DNA of 64,000 bases from an uncultured Alphaproteobacteria bacterium (GCA_934276735.1 CAKQTG010000002.1:310001-374000), one strand, 5' to 3'. Counted from the stretch's first letter, positions 17,243 through 26,230 are shown. The notes: generated by a model not told the origin, from the letters alone. A program made the numbers and translations.

Positions 17243-18301
17243 ATGCATATTATTTTAGCCGTTATCGCATTGTTAGTTGTTCTGGGGGTTGTGGTTTTTA
17301 TCCACGAATTGGGACACTTTTTCGCGGCGCGTTGGGCCGGTGTTCGTGTCGATAAATTTTCCATCGGATTTGGCCCGGCAATTATCAAGTGGCATGACCG
17401 ACACGGAACACAATGGCAAATAGCGTGTCTGCCCCTGGGCGGATACGTTTCCATATATGGCCAGGATATGATGTTCAATCGTGGCGAATATGCCAAACTG
17501 GATACCAAGAAAAAGCATGGACATTACCTGTCGGCACCTGCTTGGAAACAGTTTTTGATTGTTGCTGCTGGTGTAACAATGAATTTTTTCCTGGCGTGGG
17601 TAATTTATTCTGGGCTGTTTATGGCACGTCCGAAAACTGTTCAATTGCCCGTCGTTGGCCAGGTTATTCAAGAATCTGTCGCATTTAATGCTGGGGTTAA
17701 ACCTGGCGATATAATTATGCGTATTGATAGTGAAAAAATCACAAACTGGGGCGAATTGATTATTGCCAAAGAATTGGCTTCAAATCGCACGGCCAAAGTT
17801 GTAATTCTGCGGGATACAAAATTAGTAAATGTTGAATTGACGCCCGCCGAACGTTGGGGACTAGTTGCCGATGGCAGCAAAACCGAATTGCGCAAAAAAG
17901 GCTTCTTTGGTGCAATGTTGGCTGGGGCACGCGAAACGTATTACCAATCAAAAACACTGCTGGTTGTGTTGAAACAGATTGTGACGGGCGAACGTTCATC
18001 AAAACAACTAGGCTCGTTTATCACAATAGCCCAAGTTTCTGGCCAAGCGCTAGAGGCAGGAATCTTTGCCCTGTTGTCTATTATTGCCTTGCTGTCGGTG
18101 AATTTGGCTGTTATAAACCTGTTACCGTTGCCGGTGTTGGATGGTGGTTACCTGATGATATTGATTATCGAGGGGGTAATCCGTCGCAAATTGGGCGGAC
18201 GCGGGATGGAAATTGCAATCATTATCGGTTGGATTTTAATATTCGGATTATTTGCGTTGACCATGTGGAATGATGTGGCACGCGTATTTGGGTTGAACTA
18301 A
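17243..18301 (+). CDS. rseP: RseP-type site-2 zinc metalloprotease
   Basis: 352 aa. An intramembrane protease that cleaves anti-sigma factors and remnant signal peptides. HELGH (zinc site) lies at about residues 21-25 in the first membrane helix, one PDZ domain (about 125-200, GVKPGDIIMRID), and the second metal motif NLLPLPVLDGGY near 290. Only one PDZ is clear, whereas E. coli has two. It sits 21 bases after cdsA. In many relatives dxr lies between cdsA and rseP, and it is missing here. Confidence 0.94.
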   Translation: MHIILAVIALLVVLGVVVFIHELGHFFAARWAGVRVDKFSIGFGPAIIKWHDRHGTQWQIACLPLGGYVSIYGQDMMFNRGEYAKLDTKKKHGHYLSAPAWKQFLIVAAGVTMNFFLAWVIYSGLFMARPKTVQLPVVGQVIQESVAFNAGVKPGDIIMRIDSEKITNWGELIIAKELASNRTAKVVILRDTKLVNVELTPAERWGLVADGSKTELRKKGFFGAMLAGARETYYQSKTLLVVLKQIVTGERSSKQLGSFITIAQVSGQALEAGIFALLSIIALLSVNLAVINLLPLPVLDGGYLMILIIEGVIRRKLGGRGMEIAIIIGWILIFGLFALTMWNDVARVFGLN

Positions 18302-18303
18302 GG

Positions 18304-20574
18304 ATGAGCAAGAAAAAACTTTTTATCGCAACAGTCTGTGCAATCGCCACCACTGGCGCGACCGCGGCAACGGTTTCGCGCATTGATGTTACCGGCGCAC
18401 GCCGCATGGACAGTGAATCTATCCGTATTCTGTCGGACGTGAAAATCGGCGACAACGTGGGCGAGGCACGCGCCAACGAAATCGCCAAGAAATTACAGGA
18501 AAGCGGATATTTTTCGCGTATCAACGTCCGCATGTCTGGGAACGTGTTAAAAATTGACGTGACCGAGGCACCGACCGTCAACATGGTCACGGTCGAAGGC
18601 AACGATGAAATTTCCACCGACGATTTAAAGAAAGAAATTCGCCTGAAGGAACGTGCGTCATACGATGAATCCGTCATCGGTGCTGATACCCAGCGGATGC
18701 TGACCATATACCAGCGCAAGGGTTTCTTTGGCACCAAGATAGAGCCCAAGAAAATCGAACTGGACGACAACCGCGTAAATGTCGTCTATGAAATTACCGA
18801 AGGTCACCCGACGTATATTACAAAAATTGAATTTGCCGGCAACAAACATTTCCGTTCCAGCGTATTGCGCGGTGCAATTCTGTCGCGCGAACACGCGTGG
18901 TGGCGTTTTATGACGCAATTTGATGTCTTTGACGAAGACCGTATCCAGTATGACCAGCAGTTGTTGCGTCAGTATTATCTGCGCAATGGTTATGCTGATG
19001 TCCAGATAACCGACACAACGGGGGTATTCACACCTGACCGACAATACTATTCTGTGAAATTCACGATTGACGAAGGGGAAAAATATAAATTCGGCAAACT
19101 GGGTGTGGACAATCCGTTCGATGATGTCCCAGACAGCGAACTGATGGACGCGATGAAAATGTCGCGTGGCGATACATATAACGTGGACAAGGTAGAAGAA
19201 ACGATTTCTGCCCTGCGTGGGGTTGTTGCCGATCATGGATATGCGTTTATCAATGTTGAACCAATTCCGACCAAGGATGACGAAAATCGCACAATTGGTA
19301 TGACGTTCAAGATACACAAGACCAATCGTGTTTATTTGAATTCTATCAATATCCTGGGCAATGTTCGCACGTTTGACACGGTGATTCAGCAACTGATTCC
19401 GATGCGACCGGGCGATCCTTTTTCCCTGCAAACGATTGAACAGGGTCGCCAGAATTTGATGCGCACCCGCTATTTCAAAGATGTCCAGATGGTCCCGACA
19501 CGCGTCGCGGATGCGAACATGATGAATTTGGATATCAAGGTCGAAGAACAGCCGACCGGCGAATTATCCGGTGGTTTTGGTTGGTCAAACATCAACGGTT
19601 TTATGGTTGATGCCGGCATTACCGAGAGTAATTTTATGGGTCGTGGCCAAACGGTGCAATTGCGCGGATCCATTGCGCAATACCAGAAACAGGCATTGTT
19701 CAGTTTTACCGAACCATATCTGTTTGGTCGCGCGCTGTCTGGTGGATTCGATGTGTCATACACAATGTATAACTATTCATCACTGGGCGGGTTTGGATAT
19801 GACCGTGATTCATTGACACTGGCGACACGTATGGGGTGGCGTTTGACCGATAACTGGACCCAGAGTGTGCGCCTGTCCGCATCATTTGACCAGAACTATG
19901 ACCTGCAACTGGGCAGCCAGTGGCGTAATTCCAACCTGTATACATTGGGAACATATTTAAAATATTATAACCTGGACACCAATTTCCAACAGAACACGCA
20001 CACCGGCGTTGTGGCGAATTTGGGCCTGGCGTATACCGGGTTTGGTGGCACCGAAACATTTATGCGTTACAGTGCGGACATAACCGGTATGGTAAAATTC
20101 CTGAATGACCGGTGGCAGTTGCGTTCGTCGCTGGATTTCGGTTATATCCAGCCACTGGATGGCGATTATGTATCCCGTGTGTATCGTTATTTCTTGGGCG
20201 GGGAATCACTGCGCGGGTTTGATATTGCCGGCGTCGGCAGCCGTAACTGGTATTACCAATCATACTCATTGGGTGGCATGTGGAAATTGAACGGATCAAC
20301 CCAGTTGAATTTCCCGGTATTTATCCCCGACGAATACCAGATAAAAGGATTTGTGTTCGCAGATTACGGTCTGTTGGGCAAACCGCCACGTGATGAATAC
20401 ACATATCTGGGGCGTGACAACTTTATTGACAGCGACCTGCGCACATCGGTTGGTTTTGGTGTTTATTGGAATACCCCAATGGGTCCGATGAATTTCAGCT
20501 GGGGCTGGCCATTGAAACTGAACAAATATGACCAGGAACAGCGTTTCTTACTGTCATTTGAAACACAATTTTAA
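18304..20574 (+). CDS. bamA: Outer-membrane protein assembly factor BamA
   Basis: 756 aa. Signal peptide about 1-21, five POTRA domains to about residue 410 (for example VEGNDEISTDDLKKEI, then GNKHFRSSVLRGAI), then the 16-strand barrel containing the conserved VRGF-like LRGFDIAG motif near 640 and ending in phenylalanine (ETQF), as required for insertion. It starts 2 bases after rseP and is translationally coupled. The usual following genes (skp, lpxD, fabZ, lpxA) are absent; a terminator ends the operon. Confidence 0.96.
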   Translation: MSKKKLFIATVCAIATTGATAATVSRIDVTGARRMDSESIRILSDVKIGDNVGEARANEIAKKLQESGYFSRINVRMSGNVLKIDVTEAPTVNMVTVEGNDEISTDDLKKEIRLKERASYDESVIGADTQRMLTIYQRKGFFGTKIEPKKIELDDNRVNVVYEITEGHPTYITKIEFAGNKHFRSSVLRGAILSREHAWWRFMTQFDVFDEDRIQYDQQLLRQYYLRNGYADVQITDTTGVFTPDRQYYSVKFTIDEGEKYKFGKLGVDNPFDDVPDSELMDAMKMSRGDTYNVDKVEETISALRGVVADHGYAFINVEPIPTKDDENRTIGMTFKIHKTNRVYLNSINILGNVRTFDTVIQQLIPMRPGDPFSLQTIEQGRQNLMRTRYFKDVQMVPTRVADANMMNLDIKVEEQPTGELSGGFGWSNINGFMVDAGITESNFMGRGQTVQLRGSIAQYQKQALFSFTEPYLFGRALSGGFDVSYTMYNYSSLGGFGYDRDSLTLATRMGWRLTDNWTQSVRLSASFDQNYDLQLGSQWRNSNLYTLGTYLKYYNLDTNFQQNTHTGVVANLGLAYTGFGGTETFMRYSADITGMVKFLNDRWQLRSSLDFGYIQPLDGDYVSRVYRYFLGGESLRGFDIAGVGSRNWYYQSYSLGGMWKLNGSTQLNFPVFIPDEYQIKGFVFADYGLLGKPPRDEYTYLGRDNFIDSDLRTSVGFGVYWNTPMGPMNFSWGWPLKLNKYDQEQRFLLSFETQF

Positions 20575-20575
20575 A

Positions 20576-20600
20576 AACGGGGCATTCGCCCCGTTTTTTA
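20576..20600 (+). terminator. bamA operon terminator
   Basis: AACGGGGC (20576-20583), loop ATTC, GCCCCGTT (20588-20595) and T run. Confidence 0.8.
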
Positions 20601-20618
20601 TTGTCATAAATAAATCTG

Positions 20619-21407
20619 TTAAAACGCGTATGGTTTTGCCATAAAATGTTCGCGCGCCTGTTGGACATTTTTGGCCGCGTCGGACGCATTGCGACCATTA
20701 TCCACCAAATCCAGCGATCCATAATACGCCGTCATCATCGGATCATATGCGTTTGTTGTGGAAATCCATTTATCGGTCCCAGAATTAGGCGCGCCGTATT
20801 TATCCAAAACATTTTGCCAAAAAGCCAGAATTTTCTTTTGACGCTGGTTTTCAAATTTGTCCGCCGCCCCTTCCAGTTCGTTCACATCGTTATTATACAC
20901 AACGCGCCACACGACGTTATCGGTTGCGTTACTGGTAAAATATACCGTGATTGTTTCGCCTGTATTTTCCCGCACCAGGTGCAATTCCGACGCATACATC
21001 AATCCACGATTGCGGGCCAGACTGTTTATACACTTGGTCAATTCGGCAGGAATAACCGTGCCATTTTGACGACATTCATAATCCAGGTTGTATTTCCAAT
21101 CCTGGGCAATGGAATAAATTATACTGTGTTCCTTGCGCGGGGCATACAGACCGCGTGTTTTGAAAAACAGCGTCTGGACATCATCGAATTGCATGCCCAA
21201 CATAATGCCCGCAATATCAAAATTTGACACCGCCGCCGGCGTTGCGCCGGTATTCAGCGCGACCGATGACACATTGATATCATCGCCCCCAGAATCGGTA
21301 ACAACAAAATTTTCAAAATCCATTGGATCGGCATCGCCCGACGCATCCACGGCAAATGCCGGGGACGTCATGCACAAAATCATAAAAAATCCAAAAATTC
21401 GTTTCAT
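20619..21407 (-). CDS. Secreted protein of unknown function in the virB7/virB8-like operon
   Basis: 262 aa from the ATG at 21407, which opens a clear signal peptide ending SPAFA; upstream in-frame starts lie inside the preceding gene. After a Ser/Asp-rich stretch (about 20-60), residues 62-250 form one domain with IAGIMLGMQFDDVQTLFFKTRG near its start, a pattern seen in periplasmic proteins that compare charge states or bind peptidoglycan, but I cannot name a family. Two cysteines (YECRQ and TKCIN) could form a disulfide. It is the last gene of a minus-strand operon with two VirB8-like genes, 19 bases after the previous one, so a part in the secretion apparatus is inferred. It does not look like VirB9. 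Confidence 0.7.
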   Translation of the reverse strand: MKRIFGFFMILCMTSPAFAVDASGDADPMDFENFVVTDSGGDDINVSSVALNTGATPAAVSNFDIAGIMLGMQFDDVQTLFFKTRGLYAPRKEHSIIYSIAQDWKYNLDYECRQNGTVIPAELTKCINSLARNRGLMYASELHLVRENTGETITVYFTSNATDNVVWRVVYNNDVNELEGAADKFENQRQKKILAFWQNVLDKYGAPNSGTDKWISTTNAYDPMMTAYYGSLDLVDNGRNASDAAKNVQQAREHFMAKPYAF

Positions 21408-21426
21408 CTGTCGCCCCAATGTATGG

Positions 21427-22062
21427 TTATTTAAGAACAACCTCTTGCACCATGAATTTAAAAAATCCCGCGGGGTCGCCGCCCTCTTCCAAATAACGAT
21501 GCAGACCGTATTCCAATCTGGTGTCACGGATTCCTGGTTCATATCTAACCTTTAAGAAAACAGTTCCCGTGGTAACGACCGGCCCGGTTGCCAAATTGTT
21601 TGGTGTCTGCCACGTCCGCAATTCATAGTCGGCGCGCCAATAATCCCCATCGCCCGGACGCGTAATGTCGCCCACAACGGTTGCAGTGCGCATCATGCCC
21701 TTGGTCGCCATATTTTGACTTTCGGGCGCAACGTTTGCCTGCCAATCACGAAATACCGACTGTGATGATGTTCCGGATAACATCTTGTTTGATGTTCCAG
21801 TATAATCACCACCAGGCAAAACGCCAAAATATTCGGCGACATATCGCGTAATCAGCATATCAATCAAACGCGTATCGCCAATTTCAGACAACGTTTCCAA
21901 TTCGCCGGGCCGTTCGGTTGACAGATTGTTCGGGCGAAAGAAATACGTATCCACCGTGCGCTTTTCACCGGCATCATATATCGCACCCGTCAAGAATATT
22001 GCGCCAAACACCAGCACAAGTAACAGTAACCCAGCAAAAAACATCAATATCTTTTTCATCAA
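21427..22062 (-). CDS. Second VirB8-like inner-membrane protein
   Basis: 211 aa. One N-terminal membrane anchor (about 5-27) without a cleavage site, then a periplasmic domain with the NTF2-like pattern of VirB8: a helical part with DTRLIDMLITRYVAEYF and a beta part containing ADYELRTW, TGTVFLKVRYEPG and a C-terminal FKFMVQEVVL strand. The start overlaps the end of the upstream VirB8-like gene by four bases (ATGA). Two VirB8-type genes side by side suggests duplication. Secretion role inferred. Confidence 0.6.
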   Translation of the reverse strand: MMKKILMFFAGLLLLVLVFGAIFLTGAIYDAGEKRTVDTYFFRPNNLSTERPGELETLSEIGDTRLIDMLITRYVAEYFGVLPGGDYTGTSNKMLSGTSSQSVFRDWQANVAPESQNMATKGMMRTATVVGDITRPGDGDYWRADYELRTWQTPNNLATGPVVTTGTVFLKVRYEPGIRDTRLEYGLHRYLEEGGDPAGFFKFMVQEVVLK

Positions 22063-22754
22063 TTCAATCTGTATGCGTTAAAGTCTGTAATGTAATACCC
22101 CAATGTGCGCGGATACGATTTTGTATCGCGTCCCACACGCATAAATGCGATAATTTGCATAGATGGTGTCACGTTACCAGAAATCGTTGCCCGCACGCGC
22201 CACATACCACCATTGTTTCCAACCGCGCCGACCGGCTCAATCTGTAATGACGATGTATCCAAATTCAACCGTCCCGACGCGGCGGCAATTTCCTGCCATG
22301 TGGGAACGACATCATTTGTAAATCTGTTAAATACGGTGTCATTTGTCGCACAATATATCGCGCAAACGCCATCGGCGCGCGCGGGCGCGTTTTCAGACAT
22401 GCATACCTGGCCCCGATCACACGTTTGCCACAGTGCCTGGTTTTCAGAATCATCGCCAACGGTGAACCAATCACGTGTGAAATTTGCGACAACCGATTCC
22501 TGCATTGTGCGTGATGCACTGTATTGCATTGTGCCGTGCGAATGTCCAACCACCGACCACGTGCCGGTCACACTGTCCACCGATATGATAAACGGGTCAA
22601 CGGTCGCACTGCGCGATGTCCAAATCAACAGGCCGCACACGCATATGATTACAAAGAACAACGCCGACACTAAAATAGACACAGCGCGGGAAACGGCAAT
22701 GCGCTTTCCCGCTGGAAATGCCGGTGTGTCAAAATTACTTGGATAGTCCAACAA
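22059..22754 (-). CDS. VirB8-like inner-membrane protein (type IV secretion)
   Basis: 231 aa. A cytoplasmic N-terminus of about 25 residues, one membrane helix (about 26-48), then a periplasmic domain that begins ATVDPFIISVDSVTG, the 'PYVI.VD..TG' pattern of VirB8, and ends with TLGYYITDFNAYRL. Four cysteines around WQTCDRGQVCM and GVCAIYC could form disulfides and are not typical of VirB8. It follows a VirB7-like lipoprotein gene by 30 bases. A virB11-type ATPase is encoded 20 kb away, so this genome probably has a dispersed VirB system like Rickettsiales. Confidence 0.65.
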   Translation of the reverse strand: MLDYPSNFDTPAFPAGKRIAVSRAVSILVSALFFVIICVCGLLIWTSRSATVDPFIISVDSVTGTWSVVGHSHGTMQYSASRTMQESVVANFTRDWFTVGDDSENQALWQTCDRGQVCMSENAPARADGVCAIYCATNDTVFNRFTNDVVPTWQEIAAASGRLNLDTSSLQIEPVGAVGNNGGMWRVRATISGNVTPSMQIIAFMRVGRDTKSYPRTLGYYITDFNAYRLN

Positions 22755-22784
22755 AATCCCCCCACATAAACTTACCGGTGGATT

Positions 22785-22931
22785 TTATGCCTGGAATACC
22801 ATGATGCAGGCGCACGGACTCAGTTTCAATTCATTGTTGTCATAACCGACACCAACAGGTTCACGGTCATATACCTGACCACAGCCGGCCAATGCCAACG
22901 CAACAAAGAACGCCAGAAATACTTTCTTCAT
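22785..22931 (-). CDS. Small lipoprotein, VirB7-like by position
   Basis: 48 aa. The ATG at 22931 opens a signal sequence with lipobox LAGC; the mature part is only about 30 residues, ending near SPCACIMVFQA. VirB7 proteins are short lipoproteins encoded just before virB8 and carrying a C-terminal cysteine or proline patch, as here. The identification rests on size, lipobox and neighbourhood. Confidence 0.6.
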   Translation of the reverse strand: MKKVFLAFFVALALAGCGQVYDREPVGVGYDNNELKLSPCACIMVFQA

Positions 22932-22966
22932 GATTTTTCCCCACTTTGCTTTCAATTCTTGATTAA

Positions 22967-22996
22967 AGTATAAGAAAATTCACGCGCCCCGGTCAA
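22967..22996 (-). promoter_or_regulatory. Promoter of the VirB7/VirB8-like operon
   Basis: On the minus strand TTGACC (22996-22991), 18-base spacer, TATACT (22972-22967). It drives four genes leftward. Confidence 0.6.
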
Positions 22997-23043
22997 GGAT
23001 AAAAACACAACGTGCGCCCGCACCCGCGCATGATTTTTATTTC

Positions 23044-23073
23044 TTGGCGTTTATTGGATTTGATTGTTATAAT
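23044..23073 (+). promoter_or_regulatory. yraN promoter, predicted leaderless
   Basis: TTGGCG (23044-23049), 18-base spacer, perfect TATAAT (23068-23073), then 7 bases to the ATG at 23081. No Shine-Dalgarno. Confidence 0.55.
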
Positions 23074-23080
23074 AATGGGT

Positions 23081-23422
23081 ATGAATTCATATGAATCTGG
23101 GTTATTTGCAGAATTTTGGGCGCGCATGTATTTGCGCACACATGGATACCGTATTCTGCGGTCGCGATATGTTACCGGACGCAACACGGGACGCGCGGAA
23201 ATTGATATTATTGCCCGCCATGGTAAAACCATCGTATTTATAGAGGTAAAACGTCGCCCAACCATCACTGCTGGCTGGGGTGCAATTACGCATAAACAAA
23301 GCATGCGTCTGCGTCGCAGTGCAGAAACATTTTTGACGCAAAAATTCCCCGGGGTTGACGCACGTTTTGACGTTATAATCGTGTGTGGCCTGCGCGTGCA
23401 CCACGCACGCGGCGCAATATAA
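23081..23422 (+). CDS. YraN/UPF0102 family predicted endonuclease
   Basis: 113 aa from the ATG at 23081 (an ATG at 23075 adds two residues). The pattern G-FAEFWARMYLRTHGYRIL-.R, G-AEIDIIARHGKTIVFIEVKRR carries the E-ID-ExK catalytic triad of the restriction-endonuclease-like UPF0102 family. Its cellular role is unclear even in E. coli. The start lies 7 bases after a perfect -10 box, so the message may lack a leader. Confidence 0.88.
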   Translation: MNSYESGLFAEFWARMYLRTHGYRILRSRYVTGRNTGRAEIDIIARHGKTIVFIEVKRRPTITAGWGAITHKQSMRLRRSAETFLTQKFPGVDARFDVIIVCGLRVHHARGAI

Positions 23423-23426
23423 ATAC

Positions 23427-23455
23427 TTGCATTTAGGAATCACTTCTTGTATAAT
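23427..23455 (+). promoter_or_regulatory. Promoter of the small lipoprotein gene
   Basis: TTGCAT (23427-23432), 17-base spacer, TATAAT (23450-23455). Confidence 0.65.
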
Positions 23456-23486
23456 TTGCCCAGACTTTTGGACAAAAGGAGAAAAC

Positions 23487-23630
23487 ATGAAAAAAGTTAT
23501 GTTGGCATTGTTTGCCGTTATGACATTGGCCGCCTGCACAGGTTCTTACAAATCTGGCAACTGCGAATACGATTTCTTGCTGCACAAAGATATTTCTATC
23601 TCTAAAATGATCGGTAGCTGTGGCAAATAA
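23487..23630 (+). CDS. Small lipoprotein of unknown function (47 aa)
   Basis: AAAGGAG precedes the ATG at 23487. The signal sequence ends in lipobox LAAC at residues 14-17. The mature peptide is about 31 residues with two further cysteines (GNC, GSCGK) that could pair. It is a free-standing unit with its own promoter and terminator. No family recognised. Confidence 0.7.
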   Translation: MKKVMLALFAVMTLAACTGSYKSGNCEYDFLLHKDISISKMIGSCGK

Positions 23631-23641
23631 TCAAGTATAAA

Positions 23642-23668
23642 AACGGGGCGTCTGCCCCGTTTTTTATT
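23642..23668 (+). terminator. Terminator after the 47-aa lipoprotein gene
   Basis: AACGGGGC (23642-23649), loop GTCT, GCCCCGTT (23654-23661), T run. It also lies at the end of the phage cluster on the other strand. Confidence 0.75.
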
Positions 23669-23924
23669 TTATCACGGCGGTTTTTATTAACGACACATCA
23701 TCGCGAATTGTATCCAGTTTTATCTGTAATTGACCGATGCCAGTTTCCAATATCGTCGTCCGATTTTCCAGCGTGGTAATACGCGTGTCGGCGCGTTGAA
23801 TGTCCGCCAATGACGAATCCTGGCGTGCAACCCAATAAATCAAGCCGCCGATAAACGCGATTAAAAACCAACTGTCGCGCAGGGTCGCGATAATACCGCC
23901 CAGGGCATTTGATTCCTGTTTCAT
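23664..23924 (-). CDS. Small phage membrane protein with coiled coil (spanin- or holin-like by shape)
   Basis: 86 aa. One membrane helix (about 17-36) followed by a heptad-rich coiled coil (LADIQRADTRITTLENRTTIL and on). This is the layout of inner-membrane spanins and of some tail-anchored phage proteins. It is the last gene of the minus-strand phage cluster and overlaps the previous stop by four bases. Function inferred only from shape and place. Confidence 0.55.
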   Translation of the reverse strand: MKQESNALGGIIATLRDSWFLIAFIGGLIYWVARQDSSLADIQRADTRITTLENRTTILETGIGQLQIKLDTIRDDVSLIKTAVIK

Positions 23925-24115
23925 TTTCGCCCCCGTGATATCATATTTTCAATCAAATGCACCAACGCACGCTGGGATTCCAGGCTGCGCAATTCGGCGT
24001 CCGACGCATTTGGCCCCAAGACACGTTCAATCGTCATTTTTCGCAGATGTTGTAATACTGCCGCACCGGCGGCGGTTGAAAATGCGCGTGCGTAATTTTG
24101 TTCTGTTTCGTTCAT
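23921..24115 (-). CDS. Small phage protein, Bbp19-like
   Basis: 64 aa, helical and soluble. The pattern F-S-TAAGAAVLQHLRKMT with a C-terminal RALVHLIENM resembles the small Bbp19-type proteins found next to portal genes in podoviruses. It sits 14 bases after the portal gene and overlaps the next by ATGA. Role unknown. Confidence 0.55.
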   Translation of the reverse strand: MNETEQNYARAFSTAAGAAVLQHLRKMTIERVLGPNASDAELRSLESQRALVHLIENMISRGRK

Positions 24116-24129
24116 AGTTTCCCCCGTTG

Positions 24130-25353
24130 TTAAATCAAGTTTTCAGACACAGCCATTTGTGCGATTGGCGCAATGTATTTCAATTCTGCGTCACTGTTCA
24201 GCGCGATTGGCGCAATAACCCCACGGCGCGATAAAATCTGTAATCCCCGGTCGGTCAATGGCCGAATAAATTCATGCAGCAATCGCCCGTATGTCGCCCC
24301 CAGAATTCTAACCATATCAGAATTACGTGCCATGATTTCGGTCGCGGTCATTTCTTTTTCAGACAGCAACCCCAATCGGTCGGCCAACAACGCGTGGCGA
24401 ATCCGTTCGCGCAGGTCTTTTAATATTATTTGCGATACATCAAAATCTGCGCCCGACGACAGCGGCGTCAGCCCTGATGACCCAACGGCCTTGGGGATAA
24501 TTGCCCCCGGCGTCAGGTTTATATTGTTCAGATTTATGACGCCATCATCGTCGGCCTGCCATATCCCAGACACGGCAATCGTTGCGTTTTTCAGCACCAG
24601 TTCAACAACCTTGTTCGCAGTTTTAATATCTGGCAATGCGCGCAAGACCGGCCCACGACCATATTGTTCACCGCTTAAAACACTCCACCGGAAAATGATG
24701 TATGGGTTGGTTTCAAATGTGCCACGCGCAACGATATTGTTTTCCAGATTTCCCCCAACGTCCAACCACGCGGTGAATTCTGTGCCAACCAAACTCTGGA
24801 CCAGGCGCAACGGCGTTGCCGGGTCGCGCTTGATTTGGTCGGCAACATCGGCTGGTGGCGTCCACGTTGGATATTTTTCCAGCACTTCGTGCGCCGGCAT
24901 TGTCGCTGTGTGAAATACTGCACCCGGCAAAATCGCAATATCGCGCATAGGCACGGCGGTGAACGAAAACGCCGACGACGCGCCGATTGGTGTTTCTGCC
25001 ATAAATAGACACGCCGTTCCCAAAATCACCAAATCCAGATAGCATTGATGAATTGTGGTATAGAAATTTGAATCGTTCAGGTTCGCACGCAACGCCGCCG
25101 TCGCTACATCTGCGTCGGGGGACGCGTCGCTTTCTGGGACCAGTGATATCCACAGCGATTCTGGTGGCGTCATCAGTGAATATATTGACGCTGCCAGGTT
25201 GTCTGCCGCGTCTGCCGCGGTTGCGTCAAACAGTGTTGCGGCATCTGTGTCGTCGGTCGGCATAGTATATCGCATTGCCGCGTCCCAGCGATTTAACCAC
25301 GGCGCACGCGCGTCCAGCGCACGCCGATACATTTTTTCTAAATCATTTTGCAT
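24130..25353 (-). CDS. Podovirus head-tail connector (portal) protein
   Basis: 407 aa, against about 500-540 for T7 gp8-type portals, so somewhat short. The protein begins with helical RRALDARAPWLNRWDAAMRY and shows ASIYSLMTPPESLWISL, RDIAILPG, and FRWSVLSGEQYGRGPV-ALPDIKTAN, the characteristic core of the Head-tail_con family, then the long stem and wing helices with KEMTATEIMARNSDM. The portal forms the ring through which DNA is packed. It follows the nuclease half of the terminase by 28 bases. AAGGAGAA-type ribosome site upstream. Confidence 0.88.
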   Translation of the reverse strand: MQNDLEKMYRRALDARAPWLNRWDAAMRYTMPTDDTDAATLFDATAADAADNLAASIYSLMTPPESLWISLVPESDASPDADVATAALRANLNDSNFYTTIHQCYLDLVILGTACLFMAETPIGASSAFSFTAVPMRDIAILPGAVFHTATMPAHEVLEKYPTWTPPADVADQIKRDPATPLRLVQSLVGTEFTAWLDVGGNLENNIVARGTFETNPYIIFRWSVLSGEQYGRGPVLRALPDIKTANKVVELVLKNATIAVSGIWQADDDGVINLNNINLTPGAIIPKAVGSSGLTPLSSGADFDVSQIILKDLRERIRHALLADRLGLLSEKEMTATEIMARNSDMVRILGATYGRLLHEFIRPLTDRGLQILSRRGVIAPIALNSDAELKYIAPIAQMAVSENLI

Positions 25354-25381
25354 ATTTTCTCCTTTGTTTTGTTGTTATGCA

Positions 25382-26230
25382 TTAAACCTTGAAATTCGTG
25401 TTTGCGGAATATATGGGGGCGTGGTGCCCCATGGGGCGGATTGGTGTTGGCGTGGCACATATTGCGCCCGCCACCGCGTCCAGTCCGTCGTCATGCCCCG
25501 CCCCACCAATTGGCGACCATCCCAACATTTCGGCAATAAATGGTGTCTGTGAACACGCGCGGTGCGCATACAATCGCCCGGCGGCCAGGGCCGGTTCAAT
25601 TGCGTCCAGGATTCGGTCAACCTTTGGCCGGGTGTTTGTAATCCGCGTGATTGTGATTGGGGTGCCGGCACGTGTTGCCGCATCGCGCATTATTTCTGGC
25701 AACGCGTTTCCTATTCCATTTGTTTCAATCGCTATGCGACGCATATTGTGACGCGCCATAAATTCCAGCACCGCATCACACTGGTGCGCCAATGGGTGCG
25801 CGTCATCGTCCGACGCCGTCATATATAAAATGTCGTGAATAAACACGCATCGCGTTGTGTCATCACGATACAGCATAACGCACACACTGCCGTCGCGACC
25901 GCGTCGTCCCGTTGATGGGTCCCAATACACCGCCGCGCCTGTGATTTTATGTTCGCCGATTTTGGCGGTGCGGCCGTCAAACGCATTATCATATAAATGT
26001 AATGCCCCGGGGTCCAGGCGCATACGTTCGGGCGCGACCGGTTCCAACATCATTTGCGCCGCAAAATGTCGTGGACCAACCGCCGCCCGCAATTCGTCAA
26101 TGCGATGCGGCGGGAATAATTCGGGCCAGACGGACAGGCCGGCATCATCAACCACCGGAATTTTCAGTGTTTTATATCCGTGCAAAAAAGGCGTTGAAAA
26201 CATAAATTTTTTGGATACTATATTGGACAT
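25382..26230 (-). CDS. Terminase large subunit, C-terminal nuclease half (split gene)
   Basis: 282 aa if read from the ATG at 26230, which has GGGAG 9 bases upstream; homology begins at about STPFLHGYKTLKIPV (26200). It carries the RNase H-like nuclease of TerL: VYWDPSTGRRG (first Asp), AIETNGIGNALP, and the C-terminal HDDGLDAVAGAI. The ATPase half is encoded at 29575-30180, also minus strand, and the two join in register at YRTSDDD / STPFLHG. Between them lies 3.3 kb with three plus-strand genes including dnaB. The start codon of this half overlaps the dnaB start codon on the other strand. Either a broken gene or a terminase working as two polypeptides. Confidence 0.8.
   Translation of the reverse strand: MSNIVSKKFMFSTPFLHGYKTLKIPVVDDAGLSVWPELFPPHRIDELRAAVGPRHFAAQMMLEPVAPERMRLDPGALHLYDNAFDGRTAKIGEHKITGAAVYWDPSTGRRGRDGSVCVMLYRDDTTRCVFIHDILYMTASDDDAHPLAHQCDAVLEFMARHNMRRIAIETNGIGNALPEIMRDAATRAGTPITITRITNTRPKVDRILDAIEPALAAGRLYAHRACSQTPFIAEMLGWSPIGGAGHDDGLDAVAGAICATPTPIRPMGHHAPIYSANTNFKV

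Noticed and set aside
25857..26228. 124-codon N-terminal extension of DnaB
   Set aside because: It is antisense to the nuclease half of the terminase and has no similarity to DnaB; the DnaB family start (MDFTPKTLP) is at 26229.
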